DNA of 64,000 nt from an uncultured archaeon. Its GTDB lineage: Archaea > Thermoplasmatota > Thermoplasmata > Thermoplasmatales > Thermoplasmataceae. The DNA lies in assembly GCA_000965745.1 (NCBI GenBank), contig CP009479.1, positions 816,457-880,456 on the forward strand. The letters run 5' to 3'. Below, in pieces: positions 1 to 9,850 of the stretch. Below the pieces are notes generated by a model. That model did no database searches and was not told the DNA's origin. It saw only the letters and a list, made by a program, of their open reading frames with translations. Made by a program: the position numbers and the translations under genes. Every line of letters begins with the position of its first letter. Within the stretch, counting starts at the first letter, position 1.

Positions 1-192
1 CGTATCGACAAGGATGCAAGGATAATCTGGGGAGCCTCTATAGATCAGAGCTATGGAGACAAGATAAAGGTTCTCATCCTCCTTACAGGAGTAAGATCAC
101 CCTACATGTTGTCAGGCAGGAACGATGCAAGACGCCTCGGGAAGATGATGGGAGGTTATGTCGACGATATTGGGATCGACATGATATCCTGA
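1..192 (+). CDS. ftsZ: Cell division GTPase FtsZ, C-terminal end (partial)
   Basis: The frame open from base 1 encodes 63 residues ending at TGA 190-192. It contains the late FtsZ stretch IIWGASIDQSYGDKIKVLIL followed by a T-G-V turn, which matches the last strands of the C-terminal domain. FtsZ polymerises with GTP to form the division ring. The gene is cut by the window edge, so the GTP-binding tubulin motif is not visible. The tail after this domain is short, with no obvious long linker to a membrane-anchor peptide. The assignment rests on this short segment only. Confidence 0.72.
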   Translation, partial: RIDKDARIIWGASIDQSYGDKIKVLILLTGVRSPYMLSGRNDARRLGKMMGGYVDDIGIDMIS

Positions 193-262
193 TGCCCTCC
201 CATTTGAATGTGATGCAACTGCAACATCAAACAATTTTTAGCAACATCAGCAATCATAGGTT

Positions 263-916
263 GTGACTCAGGAATCAAGGCTCATTCTGGCCCTCGATGT
301 TTACGGTGTTGAGAAAGCTGAGGATATAGCAAAACAGGCCGAGGGCAGGGTAAGGGCAATTAAAATAAACTGGCCCCTGGTCATGACATCGGGAATCGGC
401 GTCGTCCAAAGGCTGTCAAGATATGCTGAGGTTCTATGCGACCTCAAGATCGCTGACATACCGAACACGAACAGGCTCATAACACAGAAAGTCAATGAAA
501 TGGGGGCATGGGGGATCATAACACACATTTTCACGGGTTCGGATTCCCTGAAGGCGGTTAAGGAGGCTTCCGGCGAAATGAAAGTATTCGGTGTTGTAGC
601 CATGTCTCACCCGGGAGCATCAGAATTTATGCTTGGTTTCAGGGATCGACTGCTGGCGCTTGCGAAGGAAGCCGGATTATTTGGGATAATTGCACCCGGG
701 AACAACTACGAGGTCACAAAGGAATTAAGGTCCAGGGCAGGAACCCTGAAGATAGCATCTCCGGGTGTAGGGGCCCAGGGAGGCAGTGCTTCGGATGCTA
801 TTTTGAGCGGTGCAGACTATATAATTTCGGGCAGAAGCATCTACGAATCTGACAATCCATCAGTAGAGATGGACCTGATTAATGAAGAAATCAAACAAGC
901 GATCGGATTGAAATAA
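263..916 (+). CDS. pyrF: Orotidine 5'-phosphate decarboxylase
   Basis: Decarboxylates OMP to UMP, the last step of de novo pyrimidine synthesis, in the cytoplasm. The 217-aa protein has the family's compact TIM-barrel length. The N-terminal strand LILALDV, a lysine in IKINW and the catalytic D-x-K-x-x-D array in CDLKIADIPNT are all visible. The phosphate-binding loop near the C-terminus reads SPGVGAQGG, followed by IISGRSIYESDNP. The start is GTG 263; no in-frame ATG lies close upstream. It is followed 18 bp later by the S49 peptidase gene on the same strand, so the two are probably co-transcribed. Confidence 0.95.
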   Translation: MTQESRLILALDVYGVEKAEDIAKQAEGRVRAIKINWPLVMTSGIGVVQRLSRYAEVLCDLKIADIPNTNRLITQKVNEMGAWGIITHIFTGSDSLKAVKEASGEMKVFGVVAMSHPGASEFMLGFRDRLLALAKEAGLFGIIAPGNNYEVTKELRSRAGTLKIASPGVGAQGGSASDAILSGADYIISGRSIYESDNPSVEMDLINEEIKQAIGLK

Positions 917-934
917 TAGTGACCGCTAGTATGC

Positions 935-1681
935 ATGATAATCATGTATATAGCTGGTGTTGAACTCAGTGGCCGGATAACGAGAAGAACCGTCAATGAT
1001 TACATTCCGATGCTCAACTACATCAAAAACAAGAACAGGGTCGGTGGCCTCATTCTCGTTCTCAACTCAGAGGGCGGTGATGCAAACGCTTCAGAAATTC
1101 TCTACAATCAGATAAGGGAGATAAAGGAGAAGAAGCCCGTGTACGCCCTGATTGAAGGCATGGGTGCTTCCGGAGCTTACTGGATAGCATCAGCATGCAC
1201 CAAGCTCTTTGCCATGGAAACCTCGCTTGTAGGATCTATCGGTGTGATCAGTTTCTTTCCGAACGTCACTAAATTTCTGGACAAGATAGGCATTTCGGTG
1301 GAAGTAAACAAGATTGGTAATTACAAGGACATGACTTCCCCTTTCAAGGATATGGACCAGGAGTCCAGGGACAAATTCAAGAAGATAATGGAAGCCACAT
1401 TCTCAAAATTCAGGGAGGATGTCATGAAGAACAGGAAGATACCCGAATCGTATCAGGAGGATGTTTTCAACGGTCAGATTTTTGCTTCAAGAGACGCATT
1501 GGAGAATGGGCTGATAGATGAAATCAGCGATATCTCCTCTGTTTCTGAGCAAATGGCAAAGGTACTCTCAATAAAGAGGAAGGTGAAGATGTTCTACCCC
1601 AGAAAGCCATTCATCTCAAGAATGATCACGTCTGAGATGGTGTCGGGCGTCATATCAGACGTCTTCAAAAGGGACCTTTAA
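935..1681 (+). CDS. sppA: SppA-type signal peptide peptidase (S49 family)
   Basis: A 248-aa serine protease of the S49 clan, expected to degrade cleaved signal peptides at the membrane. The nucleophile serine is visible in GMGASGAYW (about residue 79) and the paired lysine in NYKDMTSPF (about residue 131), giving the Ser/Lys dyad. The GSIGV loop typical of the family follows the serine. There is no clear transmembrane helix at the N-terminus, unlike many archaeal SppA proteins, so this form may be soluble or peripheral. ATG 935 gives MIIMYIAG; ATG 944 is an alternative start. It lies directly downstream of pyrF and ends a few bases from the convergent cbiB. Confidence 0.88.
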   Translation: MIIMYIAGVELSGRITRRTVNDYIPMLNYIKNKNRVGGLILVLNSEGGDANASEILYNQIREIKEKKPVYALIEGMGASGAYWIASACTKLFAMETSLVGSIGVISFFPNVTKFLDKIGISVEVNKIGNYKDMTSPFKDMDQESRDKFKKIMEATFSKFREDVMKNRKIPESYQEDVFNGQIFASRDALENGLIDEISDISSVSEQMAKVLSIKRKVKMFYPRKPFISRMITSEMVSGVISDVFKRDL

Positions 1682-1687
1682 GAACAA

Positions 1688-2626
1688 TCAGAGAGAGATG
1701 AGGTAAAGGATTATCATTATGGGCACGACAAAAATAATCAGGAACGAGTATGCGGAAATATAATACACATTTAGTGCTCGCTTGACATCTGCGACAGTAG
1801 GTGAAAATCCGTTCGGGTTGAGTATGTAGTACCCGACTTTTTCGAGCCTGAGATTCAGCGATGTTGCCATTGCACCCATTGTCCAGCCGGTGTTTATGCT
1901 TTCAGGCATTGCCGCTGCGCGGCTCAGTGGTATGCTCTTCACTTTGTAGTTCATGAGCTCTGAACTGAACATGATCAGGAAGGCAGAGATTCTCGCAGGT
2001 ATGTAATTTACAATTGTATGTATAACTGCGGTCGCCCTCCCAAACTCAAAATTTCTGCTGTCCCTGTGGCCAATGACGGCATCAAGGGAATTCAGTATCT
2101 TGGCTACAAACGCGCCTAGCAAGCCAAAAACGGAAAAATAAAGGAGGGGTGAGACAAATCCGTATATGAGCCCCTTGGAAATGGATTCAATTGCTGCAGA
2201 GGCAATCTGCGCTTCTGTCAGGTGCTCTGTATCCCTTCTGACCAGCCTCGTCAGGTAAACCCGCGCCTCCATCAGGCTGCCTTTCTCAAGGGCCTCTATA
2301 ACTGGCTTGACATGCTCTCTTACTGAAGTAAATGAAAATGCGCTCTTAAGTACAATTATGCCAATTATAACATAAACAACCATTATGGGGCTTACAAAAT
2401 GAAGGACAACCCACACTGGCAGGGAATACAGGACAACAATGAAAAGAAGAAAGGCGAAACCTGCAAAGACAAGATTTCCCTTTCTGAAGTACCGGTCAAA
2501 ATAATTTGAGACTCCACGGACAAACATGGACGGCTGCAGGTAAGCTCTTGGCTCCCCGAAAAGGATATCAATCGCGAGTGCCCCTATGAGCATTTCTATT
2601 CCAGTAACTATCCACAGTGTAGACAT
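1688..2626 (-). CDS. cbiB: Adenosylcobinamide-phosphate synthase CbiB/CobD
   Basis: An integral membrane enzyme that attaches the aminopropanol arm to adenosylcobyric acid in B12 synthesis. The 312-aa protein has the family opening IDILFGEPRAYLQP and the hallmark late segment GHRDSRNFEFGRATAV followed by NYIPARISAFL. Several hydrophobic segments are visible (about residues 50-70, 75-95, 155-175, 290-312). ATG 2626 is the clear start. It is isolated here: no other cobalamin biosynthesis gene is adjacent. The window does hold a B12-dependent methylmalonyl-CoA mutase (32893-35029), a possible consumer of the cofactor. Confidence 0.92.
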   Translation of the reverse strand: MSTLWIVTGIEMLIGALAIDILFGEPRAYLQPSMFVRGVSNYFDRYFRKGNLVFAGFAFLLFIVVLYSLPVWVVLHFVSPIMVVYVIIGIIVLKSAFSFTSVREHVKPVIEALEKGSLMEARVYLTRLVRRDTEHLTEAQIASAAIESISKGLIYGFVSPLLYFSVFGLLGAFVAKILNSLDAVIGHRDSRNFEFGRATAVIHTIVNYIPARISAFLIMFSSELMNYKVKSIPLSRAAAMPESINTGWTMGAMATSLNLRLEKVGYYILNPNGFSPTVADVKRALNVYYISAYSFLIIFVVPIMIILYLISL

Positions 2627-2903
2627 TAAGGGTCTCTCTTAAATTGGAAATTTATAATCGCAATAAAAGGTTTGTTCGATGATAGTTGTTTGAGTGCCGG
2701 ATCAAACAATTGTTTCACAATGGTGTGAACAGGCGTTTCAAATTTCCAACACAGCTGTACTTCACAAAAAAGAAAATGAAGCTATATCCGAAATTCTGTT
2801 TCTGTTGTATCGTCTGTGACCGAAACTCCTGCCTCATATTAGTCGAAAGTTATATATTTGATTCCTTGATAAAGGGTCAGAATTTCTATAACGATGTGTT
2901 GCT

Positions 2904-3791
2904 ATGAGTGATCTTCTCCAAGAGTTTGAGCAAAAAAGGGAAGTTATCAGGAAGATAGTCGAAGAGCATGTCCGCAAGAGGGACGAGGCATCTCAGTTCA
3001 GCCATGAACAGGCTGAAGAAAGAGACACCTTAAATGCTAAAGTTCGAGAAATGAGAGACGAAGCTAAGAAGAAAATAGCTGAGAAAAGCGAACTTATCGA
3101 AACTGTCCAGAAGCTTCGTGCAGAAAAAGAGGAACATTACAAGAATCTATCAGAGTTGCGAAAGGAACTCAGAAAGATCAGAGAGACTACTGATATTCAG
3201 GGTATTGACAGCAAAGAGATCAGGATCAAGGAGAAAGAACTCCAGAAACTTGAACTCAAGCAACAGACGACACAGTTGAATAAGACAGAGGAATTGAAGG
3301 TTGTCTCGGAAATCAAGAGGTTCAGCAATGAGATACGCAGGCTCAAGAAACAAAGAGATACCGAATTGCAGAGCAATTCAGTTGTCCGTGAATTGAGCGA
3401 GAAAATTAACGAGGAAAGGCAGAAAGGGGAAGGGCTCAAGAAGGAAATTGAGGAAATCTCCAACAAGATTTCTGCAATCAGCGATGATATCAACACCAGG
3501 CTTCAGGAGCTTGATGAGGTTAGAAAGAACGCTGATACATTCCACGAACAGTTTATCAAATTCAGCCAGGAATCTGAAAAAGAGCATGAAGCGTTCATCA
3601 AAGCCAAGAATGATCTCAGGGACCTTGAAAAAGTCATATCAAGCCTGAGAACCAAGAACAAAACCACGAAGAAGAAAGAGAAAGAGGGAGAACTTCAGAA
3701 GAAAGCCACAACCCTGTTTGACAAATTCAAGAAAGGTGAACAGCTAACTACCGAGGACCTGCTCATTTTACAGAAGGCAGGTTTTCTCTGA
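2904..3791 (+). CDS. Archaeal coiled-coil protein (COG1340 type)
   Basis: A 295-aa protein that is almost entirely charged heptad-like sequence (long E/K/R/L runs), predicted as an extended coiled coil with a short globular tail ending TEDLLILQKAGFL. This matches the uncharacterised archaeal coiled-coil family COG1340, common in euryarchaea, whose function is unknown. A TATA-like element TTATATAT lies near 2849-2856. The stop is followed 6 bp later by the start of the small membrane protein gene, so the two probably form one operon. No enzymatic motif is visible. Confidence 0.8.
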   Translation: MSDLLQEFEQKREVIRKIVEEHVRKRDEASQFSHEQAEERDTLNAKVREMRDEAKKKIAEKSELIETVQKLRAEKEEHYKNLSELRKELRKIRETTDIQGIDSKEIRIKEKELQKLELKQQTTQLNKTEELKVVSEIKRFSNEIRRLKKQRDTELQSNSVVRELSEKINEERQKGEGLKKEIEEISNKISAISDDINTRLQELDEVRKNADTFHEQFIKFSQESEKEHEAFIKAKNDLRDLEKVISSLRTKNKTTKKKEKEGELQKKATTLFDKFKKGEQLTTEDLLILQKAGFL

Positions 3792-3797
3792 GGGCAT

Positions 3798-4181
3798 TTG
3801 ATCCGCAGAGTGGGTCTTGGTCTATTAGTAACTGGCATACTCCTCTACGTCATATTTTCGGCTCTCGGGATAGTCCGTGCTGGAGTTTTCATAATATTCC
3901 CGTTCTTTGTCAGCAATAACGCTCTGTCATTGATACCTTTGGTTTTCATACTGTCCGGCTTTCTTCTCATGTTTACAGCTCCCGCAGAAAGAATAAGCCG
4001 CCAAGGGAAGGAGGAGCAGGAACATTACCCTGAAACCGAAAAAGAGAACAGGAAATTTGGCGGTCTGGTAATGATCGGCCCAATCCCAATCATTTTCGTA
4101 AACGACAGGAAAATAATTTACATCCTTGCAGGAGTCGCAGCAGCTATCCTACTGGTTCTCCTCCTGTATTATCTCAGATGA
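3798..4181 (+). CDS. Small membrane protein, TIGR00304/DUF131 family
   Basis: A 127-aa protein with hydrophobic helices at about residues 5-30, 40-60 and 108-127, separated by a charged loop. The conserved core GGLVMIGPIPIIFV matches the archaeal DUF131/TIGR00304 membrane family of unknown function. The start is TTG 3798, directly after the coiled-coil gene. The last 33 bp overlap the 3' end of the convergent nucleotidyltransferase gene. No function can be assigned from sequence. Confidence 0.78.
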   Translation: MIRRVGLGLLVTGILLYVIFSALGIVRAGVFIIFPFFVSNNALSLIPLVFILSGFLLMFTAPAERISRQGKEEQEHYPETEKENRKFGGLVMIGPIPIIFVNDRKIIYILAGVAAAILLVLLLYYLR

Positions 4182-5249
4182 GAGCGAGACCTGGTAAACC
4201 CTTGAATTGCTCTGGAGATTAAGGCGCGGTGAAAGAACACTCTCATGGATTTCACAGTTTTCTCCTATTGTTGTCTGCCGCATAATTACGGAGCGGTCAA
4301 TGTTGGTTTTATCCTTGACCCTGGAGGAATCCATGAGTATGGAATCTGTTATTTCAACATCGTCCCCGATTGTAACGCCGTCATATATTGCAGACCGCTT
4401 TATGACCGCATTCTTTCCGATGGAGACATTCTCCCCGATATATGTCGGGCCCTCAATAACGGTGTCTGAGTTTCCAGTCCCTATTCTTCTGGACTTGATG
4501 ATAACCTTCCCTTTCGTGTTCTCGCTATTCATCTCAGTTCCGTACTTTTCAGTCATTATCTGGTTGGCCCTGATCATGTCATTGGGCCTTCCCGTATCAA
4601 GCCATGTCCCGCTCCCCACATACCCGTATATTTTCTCACTCTCTTTCAGGAGTTTGGGGAAGAGCTGCTTGGCAAAATCATACTGGATTCCGGACGGGAT
4701 GTGATCAATGACTTCAGGCTCCATTATGTAGACGCCTGCATTTATCAGATTGGAAAAAGTCTCATCCTTGGACGGTTTCTCCAGGAATCTTACAACAAGA
4801 TCATTCTTGAGCTCCACTATTCCAAACTGTGAAGGATCATCAACCGTTGTAAGGCCAATGGTAAGTTTCGACTTCTTTTCCTTATGGAACCTGAGCATGT
4901 CAGAAATATCGAAATCAACAAGCGTATCCCCGCTTCCTATTATTACGGTATCATCAACAAATTCCCTGACCAGCTTCACGCTTCCGGCAGTTCCTGCAGG
5001 CTCTTTTTCCACTGAGAAGAGAATATTCTGGTCCTCGTTCTTGAATTCCAGAACACCCATTATAAGCGACTCAAATTTGTATCCTGTAGTGATGATTACA
5101 TTTTTCACTCCAGCATTGTAATAAGAATTAATTGAGTAGTCTATGCACGGCTTTCCCGCAATAGGAACAAGGGGCTTTGGTATGGAATATGTTATCGGCC
5201 TGAGCCGGGTGCCTTTGCCTCCAGCCATGATTACTGCCTTAAGTGCCAT
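4149..5249 (-). CDS. NDP-sugar pyrophosphorylase (nucleotidyltransferase plus left-handed beta helix)
   Basis: Transfers a nucleotide to a sugar 1-phosphate to make an activated sugar for glycan or lipid synthesis. The N-terminus has the signature MAGGKGTRLRPITYSIPKPL and the metal-binding GSGDTLVDFD. The C-terminal third shows hexapeptide-like repeats (for example IGENVSIGKNAVI, then DGVTIGDDVEI), a left-handed beta helix. The ATG at 5249 (MALKAVIMAGG) is preferred over the upstream in-frame start at 5279 because the domain begins there. Substrate (glucose or mannose 1-phosphate; dTTP, UTP or GTP) cannot be settled. The 3' end overlaps the convergent gene by 33 bp. Confidence 0.9.
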   Translation of the reverse strand: MALKAVIMAGGKGTRLRPITYSIPKPLVPIAGKPCIDYSINSYYNAGVKNVIITTGYKFESLIMGVLEFKNEDQNILFSVEKEPAGTAGSVKLVREFVDDTVIIGSGDTLVDFDISDMLRFHKEKKSKLTIGLTTVDDPSQFGIVELKNDLVVRFLEKPSKDETFSNLINAGVYIMEPEVIDHIPSGIQYDFAKQLFPKLLKESEKIYGYVGSGTWLDTGRPNDMIRANQIMTEKYGTEMNSENTKGKVIIKSRRIGTGNSDTVIEGPTYIGENVSIGKNAVIKRSAIYDGVTIGDDVEITDSILMDSSRVKDKTNIDRSVIMRQTTIGENCEIHESVLSPRLNLQSNSRVYQVSLSSEIIQEENQ

Positions 5250-5400
5250 GGTTAAGAATGCTCCTGAAATTATTAACATTTATTCTCTATGGCCAGATAT
5301 TTCCACCACCCCTACCGGGGGAACCTGGACTCCATGCGAAATGAACCTGTGCAGGCGCACACAAAATAAATAAATCAAAGGTGATATTTACCCGAATTAT

Positions 5401-6588
5401 ATGAACAAGACCATTCTACTGGTTCCATACTGGATTCTGCTTTTCAGTATCGGTTTCGGCTGGTTTATCCTGGCCCCGCTTGTACCCGGGCTAATCTCTG
5501 ATTTCAATGTTTCTGCAGGTATGATCATTCTTCTGATCTCCATCTACGGATACGCCATGGTGGTTCTGGGGCTGTTGTCCGGATTTCTTTCCGCCAAGTT
5601 TACAGCCCGGTTCTCTCTCTCGCTGGCAGGAGCCCTCTCTATTGTGGGACTCGCGGGAAGGGCTTTCTCGACAAATTACGATGAACTCATCATATTTCAG
5701 GTCATAGCTGCTGCAGCTTACCCGCTGGCAATGGCTCCAGTCGGAAGCGTGGCCACTTCCATAAACCAGGACAAATCCCACACAATAGTCGGCATAAGCG
5801 TGGGATCGCTTTTCATGGGAATGGCAATGGGCTCCTTTATCGGCCCCCGGTTATTCACGCAACTTGGGCTGCAGAATACACTCCTCACAACCCTCGTTCT
5901 CTCTGTGGCTGCTATGGCACTCCTTCTTACTGTTGTCGGAAAATATCCTTCAAAATATCAGGGGAAATCTCTCAGGGGCTCTTTTGAGCCGAGCATGGTC
6001 AAGAACTGGTACATAGGCCTTGTAATATCCTCTCTCGCAGTAATGTTCTCTTCCATCGCTTCAGAATCGCTTGTTGATCAGAGTGTTGCAGACGCAATAG
6101 CATACGGCGGCCTTTTCGGAGGGCTATCTTTCCTCGGTTCAGGCCTGGGGGCAATCATTCTGCCGCCGGTATTTGAGAGGTCGGGCACATTGAAGACAGG
6201 TCTGATAGTAACTTCGGTGTTATCGCTTCTTTCAATCTTTGTCCTCGCATATTTCCTGGTTCACTTCTCTATTTTCTATGTTGCAGCATCGGGATTTTTC
6301 CTGTTCGGATTCTTTGGAAACTCATTCTGGGCAATGGCTATGACATCTACTACAAAATACGTGAAAGATCCAGCACAGGCTGGATTTGCCACATCCATGT
6401 TCAGCGTAGCTACAAACCTGGGAGTCGCCTTCATCCCCGTCTTTCTTGGTCCGTTCTTCCTCTCAAACCCGGCAATAGGAATATCAATAGTGGTTCTCAT
6501 GGTGCTCGTCGCATTTGCAATGTCACCCACCCTCAGGGTTGGCCCAGACGATGTACAATCATCATCAGGCGAGGGAGCGGAGGTTTGA
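5401..6588 (+). CDS. MFS transporter
   Basis: A 395-aa protein with about twelve hydrophobic segments and a central loop near residues 180-200, the standard major facilitator layout. The first half contains the helix 2-3 region GLLSGFLSAKFTARFSLSLA. The overall pattern recalls the NarK/CynX-like subgroup, but the substrate cannot be read from sequence. ATG 5401 follows an A/T-rich element near 5366-5375 at a spacing that fits a leaderless transcript. It stands alone between the divergent nucleotidyltransferase gene and an unrecognised gene. Confidence 0.88.
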   Translation: MNKTILLVPYWILLFSIGFGWFILAPLVPGLISDFNVSAGMIILLISIYGYAMVVLGLLSGFLSAKFTARFSLSLAGALSIVGLAGRAFSTNYDELIIFQVIAAAAYPLAMAPVGSVATSINQDKSHTIVGISVGSLFMGMAMGSFIGPRLFTQLGLQNTLLTTLVLSVAAMALLLTVVGKYPSKYQGKSLRGSFEPSMVKNWYIGLVISSLAVMFSSIASESLVDQSVADAIAYGGLFGGLSFLGSGLGAIILPPVFERSGTLKTGLIVTSVLSLLSIFVLAYFLVHFSIFYVAASGFFLFGFFGNSFWAMAMTSTTKYVKDPAQAGFATSMFSVATNLGVAFIPVFLGPFFLSNPAIGISIVVLMVLVAFAMSPTLRVGPDDVQSSSGEGAEV

Positions 6589-6706
6589 TCGCCACCATAT
6601 AGTCATTCCGCCCTTATTTTATCAGGGGCATTCCGGACATTTTCGGTTTTGAGAAATAAGTGCTAATACTACAAAAGAATAAATTTGGTAATGATATATT
6701 CATATA

Positions 6707-8113
6707 ATGTCTAGACTCCATCTCCCCGTATCCTTTGGAAAGAATACCGATCAGTTGCTGGCGATGATAGAAGGCTCAGACCCTTCACAATCCTACGATC
6801 TTCTGGCCAACCTGAAAAATCTTGGAAAAAGTGAAAGCGAGATAGTATCTTTGCTGGCTCTTTCCTCTGCAAAATGGATCGATCATTCGGGCCCATATAT
6901 AGGACACGGAATTCTTAACGCCAATCCTACGCTGAGATCTATTGAGCTTATGGCGGGAGATGATGCTGATCTGCCCTTGCTGCAGATGTCCATGTACGTT
7001 TCCGAACTGATGCGGCACCCTAATTACGGGCCTTACGAAATGCAGCAGATAGAAGGAATAGAGGGCGATTCTGAAACTGAAACAGCCGCCGATTTGTCCA
7101 AGGCAATAAGGTCAGGCAGCAGCAGGTATATGGCCGAGAAACTGTTCACTGGCCTTTATTCACAGGCTGGGAGGAGCACTGGTGAGTACCTTCTCTATGA
7201 AGCTCTTATGCAATATGGTGAGAATGAACACAGACTGCTTCTTCCTTACCACACAATCAAACTGCTGGAAAGGAACAACTGGGAGAACGCAGTCACATGT
7301 CTGAGGCCAACAGTGCAATATCTTTCCGCCAATCCCGACATCTCACATGGGGTCAAGGCAGAGCAGCTTTCCAAGACGGTGGACTTCGGCGAGATAATCA
7401 GCAGGGGGGACGCTTTTGACCAGGAGAATTCCTATGATCTGACGAGAATGCTTCTGAATTCAGTACTGGGCAACGAGATGATAGTCCTTGCGGACTACGC
7501 CAAAAGATCCACGTTGCAGGATATGTACGAGGCAATAGCCCTGTCCAGCACCATACTGCTTCTAAATTCGGACCTTGAACAGCATTCAGTAACGGGGAAA
7601 CATTGCATACTGTCAATGATCAAGGACAGGGATCTTCCTGACAGAATCAAGAAGATAGCACTTCTCTCATCGCTTGAGGGGCCAAGGGCACGCAGGATAA
7701 AAGCGTACATCCTGAAATCGCTGGACGCATATATGAAGGTGCCAGACATTCCGGAGACGGCAAGCGAAGAGGATCTTCTTAGCAGGCTGGAAGGCGAGAT
7801 ACTCAAGGGGCAGCAGGAAAACGCATTCAAGCTTTCAGGAAGTTATGTAAGGTCGGGATACAGCACTGATCGTCTCGCAAAGGCACTCCTTTCTATCTGT
7901 TTCAGGACAGAGAGCCCGTTTGAGTCATTGCACACAAGCAAGATGCTCGTAGGCATGAGGGACGTTACAGTCTCTTCTGAAAGCGATATGAAATGGATTC
8001 ATTTGGCTGCTGCTTCCAGATTCGTAGCAGAAATGGTGAAAAAAGAAAAGGCAGCTTCAAAAACTGCCATGGAATATTACAGGAAATACAGGGAAATAGT
8101 GGGGACAGACTGA
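6707..8113 (+). CDS. Unrecognised 468-aa helical protein
   Basis: I do not recognise the family. The protein is predicted mostly alpha-helical and soluble, with no signal peptide or membrane segment. Histidines stand out: H60 and H67 in WIDHSGPYIGH, one in LLLPYHTIKLLE near residue 180, and a pair in EQHSVTGKH in the second half. Such spaced histidines in a helical repeat could bind a metal or heme, but this is inference. Codon use and GC look like the neighbours, and ATG 6707 is preceded by an A/T-rich promoter-like stretch (TAATGATATATTC region), so it is a real gene. The convergent neighbour is urocanase. Confidence 0.75.
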   Translation: MSRLHLPVSFGKNTDQLLAMIEGSDPSQSYDLLANLKNLGKSESEIVSLLALSSAKWIDHSGPYIGHGILNANPTLRSIELMAGDDADLPLLQMSMYVSELMRHPNYGPYEMQQIEGIEGDSETETAADLSKAIRSGSSRYMAEKLFTGLYSQAGRSTGEYLLYEALMQYGENEHRLLLPYHTIKLLERNNWENAVTCLRPTVQYLSANPDISHGVKAEQLSKTVDFGEIISRGDAFDQENSYDLTRMLLNSVLGNEMIVLADYAKRSTLQDMYEAIALSSTILLLNSDLEQHSVTGKHCILSMIKDRDLPDRIKKIALLSSLEGPRARRIKAYILKSLDAYMKVPDIPETASEEDLLSRLEGEILKGQQENAFKLSGSYVRSGYSTDRLAKALLSICFRTESPFESLHTSKMLVGMRDVTVSSESDMKWIHLAAASRFVAEMVKKEKAASKTAMEYYRKYREIVGTD

Positions 8114-8131
8114 TCGGCTGCTCCTGGCAGA

Positions 8132-9787
8132 TCACCTGAAATATGGTGTCCTGAACTTTACTCCCTTTTCTATGAGTTTTCTCGATCTCTCATATCCTGC
8201 ATCAGCATGCCTTATCACTCCAAGGCCCGGATCAGCGTTAAGAACTCTCTTCATTCTTTCCTCGCTTTCGGAGGTTCCATCCGCAACCATCACGAAACCC
8301 GCATGAATGGCGTTTCCAATTCCGGTTCCACCGCCGTGATGGACTGATACCCATGAAGCCCCTGATATCGCATTAAGAAGTGCATTGAGTATTGGCCAGT
8401 CTGCGATTGCATCGCTTCCATCCTTCATTGCCTCTGTCTCCCTGTATGGTGAGGCCACGGACCCTGTGTCGTGATGATCCCTTCCAATTGCAACCGGAGC
8501 CTTCAGCTCGCCTTTCCTTACCATATCATTTATCATCAGGCCGATAGCCTCCCTCTGCCCGTATTCAGCATAACATATTCTGGCAGGAAGCCCCTGAAAA
8601 CTGACCTTCTCCTTTGCCAGCTTTATCCATTTTACCAGGTGCTTGTCATCAGCAAAATTCCTGATTATGGCATCATCTATCCTGTATATGTCTTCCGGGT
8701 CGCCAGATAGGGCTACCCACCTGAAAGGGCCTGATCCAACGGAAAAAAGGTCCCTTATGTACCCTGGGACATATCCCGGGATTTCAAAGGCATTCTCCAT
8801 GCCTCCTTCCTGGGCCCTCCCTCGCAGGTTGTTACCGTAATCAAACGCAACAGAACCCCTGGACTTGAACCAGAGGATGGCTTTTGCCTCCTTCACTATT
8901 GATTCATAGACCTTCTTCAGGTAACCATCCCTGTCTTTCTTGAAGAAACTGGCCGCAGTCTCCACCGTGTAACCTTCGGGGATGTAACCTACATTAATGT
9001 CGTGGGCCGCCGTCTGATCGGACACTATATCCGGAACTATACCACGCTCCATCAATTCGTTGTAGACGGTCGCCGCATTTCCAAGAACAGCAATGGACAG
9101 GGGCTTTCTTTTGGCAACATACTCATCCTTGAGCTTGAGTGCTTCTTCAAGAGATTCCGCCTGCATGTCCAGGTAATTGTCCCTCAGCCTTCTCCTGATC
9201 TTCTCCTCATCCACCTCTATTATTACAGACACGCCGCCATTCATTGTCACAGCAAGCGGCTGTGCGCCTCCCATCTCCCCAAGTCCTGACGAAAGCAGCC
9301 ACTTCCCGGATAGATCATCCCGGTCAAATTCCTTTCTGGATATGGCAGACAGTGTTTCATAGGTTCCCTGCAGGATGCCCTGTGTCCCGATATAAATCCA
9401 GCTTCCTGCTGTCATCTGCCCGTACATTGTCAGGCCTCTGGCCTCAAGATCCCAGAAAATATCATCGGTTGCCCATTTTGGAACAATCTGGGCATTTGAA
9501 ATTAGAACCCTCGGGCTGCCGGGGGTGGTCCTGAAAATTCCAACCGGTTTTCCGGACTGTACCAGCAGCGTTTCGTCATTTTCAAGATCCTTGAGTGACT
9601 GCACAATCTTGTCATACGCTTCCCAGTTTCTCGCAGCTTTTCCTTTCCCACCGTAAACAATCAGGTTGTCCGGGTCCTTTGCCACCATTGGATCAAGGTT
9701 GTTCATCAGGAGTCTTAGGGCCGCCTCCTGGTGCCATCCTTTGGTGACGAGCCTGGAACCTTTTGGAGCGTGAATTTCTTTGAGCAT
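8132..9787 (-). CDS. hutU: Urocanate hydratase
   Basis: Converts urocanate to imidazolone propionate, the second step of histidine degradation, using NAD+ as electrophile. The 551-aa length is standard. Landmarks include [16 protein letters not shown] near the N-terminus, [15 protein letters not shown] (NAD region) and [16 protein letters not shown] and [18 protein letters not shown] late in the protein. The open frame extends to 10003, but ATG 9787 ([10 protein letters not shown]) is chosen because the family begins there and a TTTAAAA box at 9806-9812 fits a leaderless start. No histidine ammonia-lyase or imidazolonepropionase gene lies nearby. Confidence 0.95.
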   Translation of the reverse strand: MLKEIHAPKGSRLVTKGWHQEAALRLLMNNLDPMVAKDPDNLIVYGGKGKAARNWEAYDKIVQSLKDLENDETLLVQSGKPVGIFRTTPGSPRVLISNAQIVPKWATDDIFWDLEARGLTMYGQMTAGSWIYIGTQGILQGTYETLSAISRKEFDRDDLSGKWLLSSGLGEMGGAQPLAVTMNGGVSVIIEVDEEKIRRRLRDNYLDMQAESLEEALKLKDEYVAKRKPLSIAVLGNAATVYNELMERGIVPDIVSDQTAAHDINVGYIPEGYTVETAASFFKKDRDGYLKKVYESIVKEAKAILWFKSRGSVAFDYGNNLRGRAQEGGMENAFEIPGYVPGYIRDLFSVGSGPFRWVALSGDPEDIYRIDDAIIRNFADDKHLVKWIKLAKEKVSFQGLPARICYAEYGQREAIGLMINDMVRKGELKAPVAIGRDHHDTGSVASPYRETEAMKDGSDAIADWPILNALLNAISGASWVSVHHGGGTGIGNAIHAGFVMVADGTSESEERMKRVLNADPGLGVIRHADAGYERSRKLIEKGVKFRTPYFR

Positions 9788-9850
9788 CAAAACCAAAATA
9801 ATATGTTTAAAAGCAAAATATACTTTCCGCTGATATACGGGTTTTGACAG

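Noticed and set aside
2686-2907. 73-aa frame upstream of the coiled-coil gene
   Set aside because: Non-ATG start, cysteine/phenylalanine-rich random-looking translation, and it contains the likely TATA region of the next gene.
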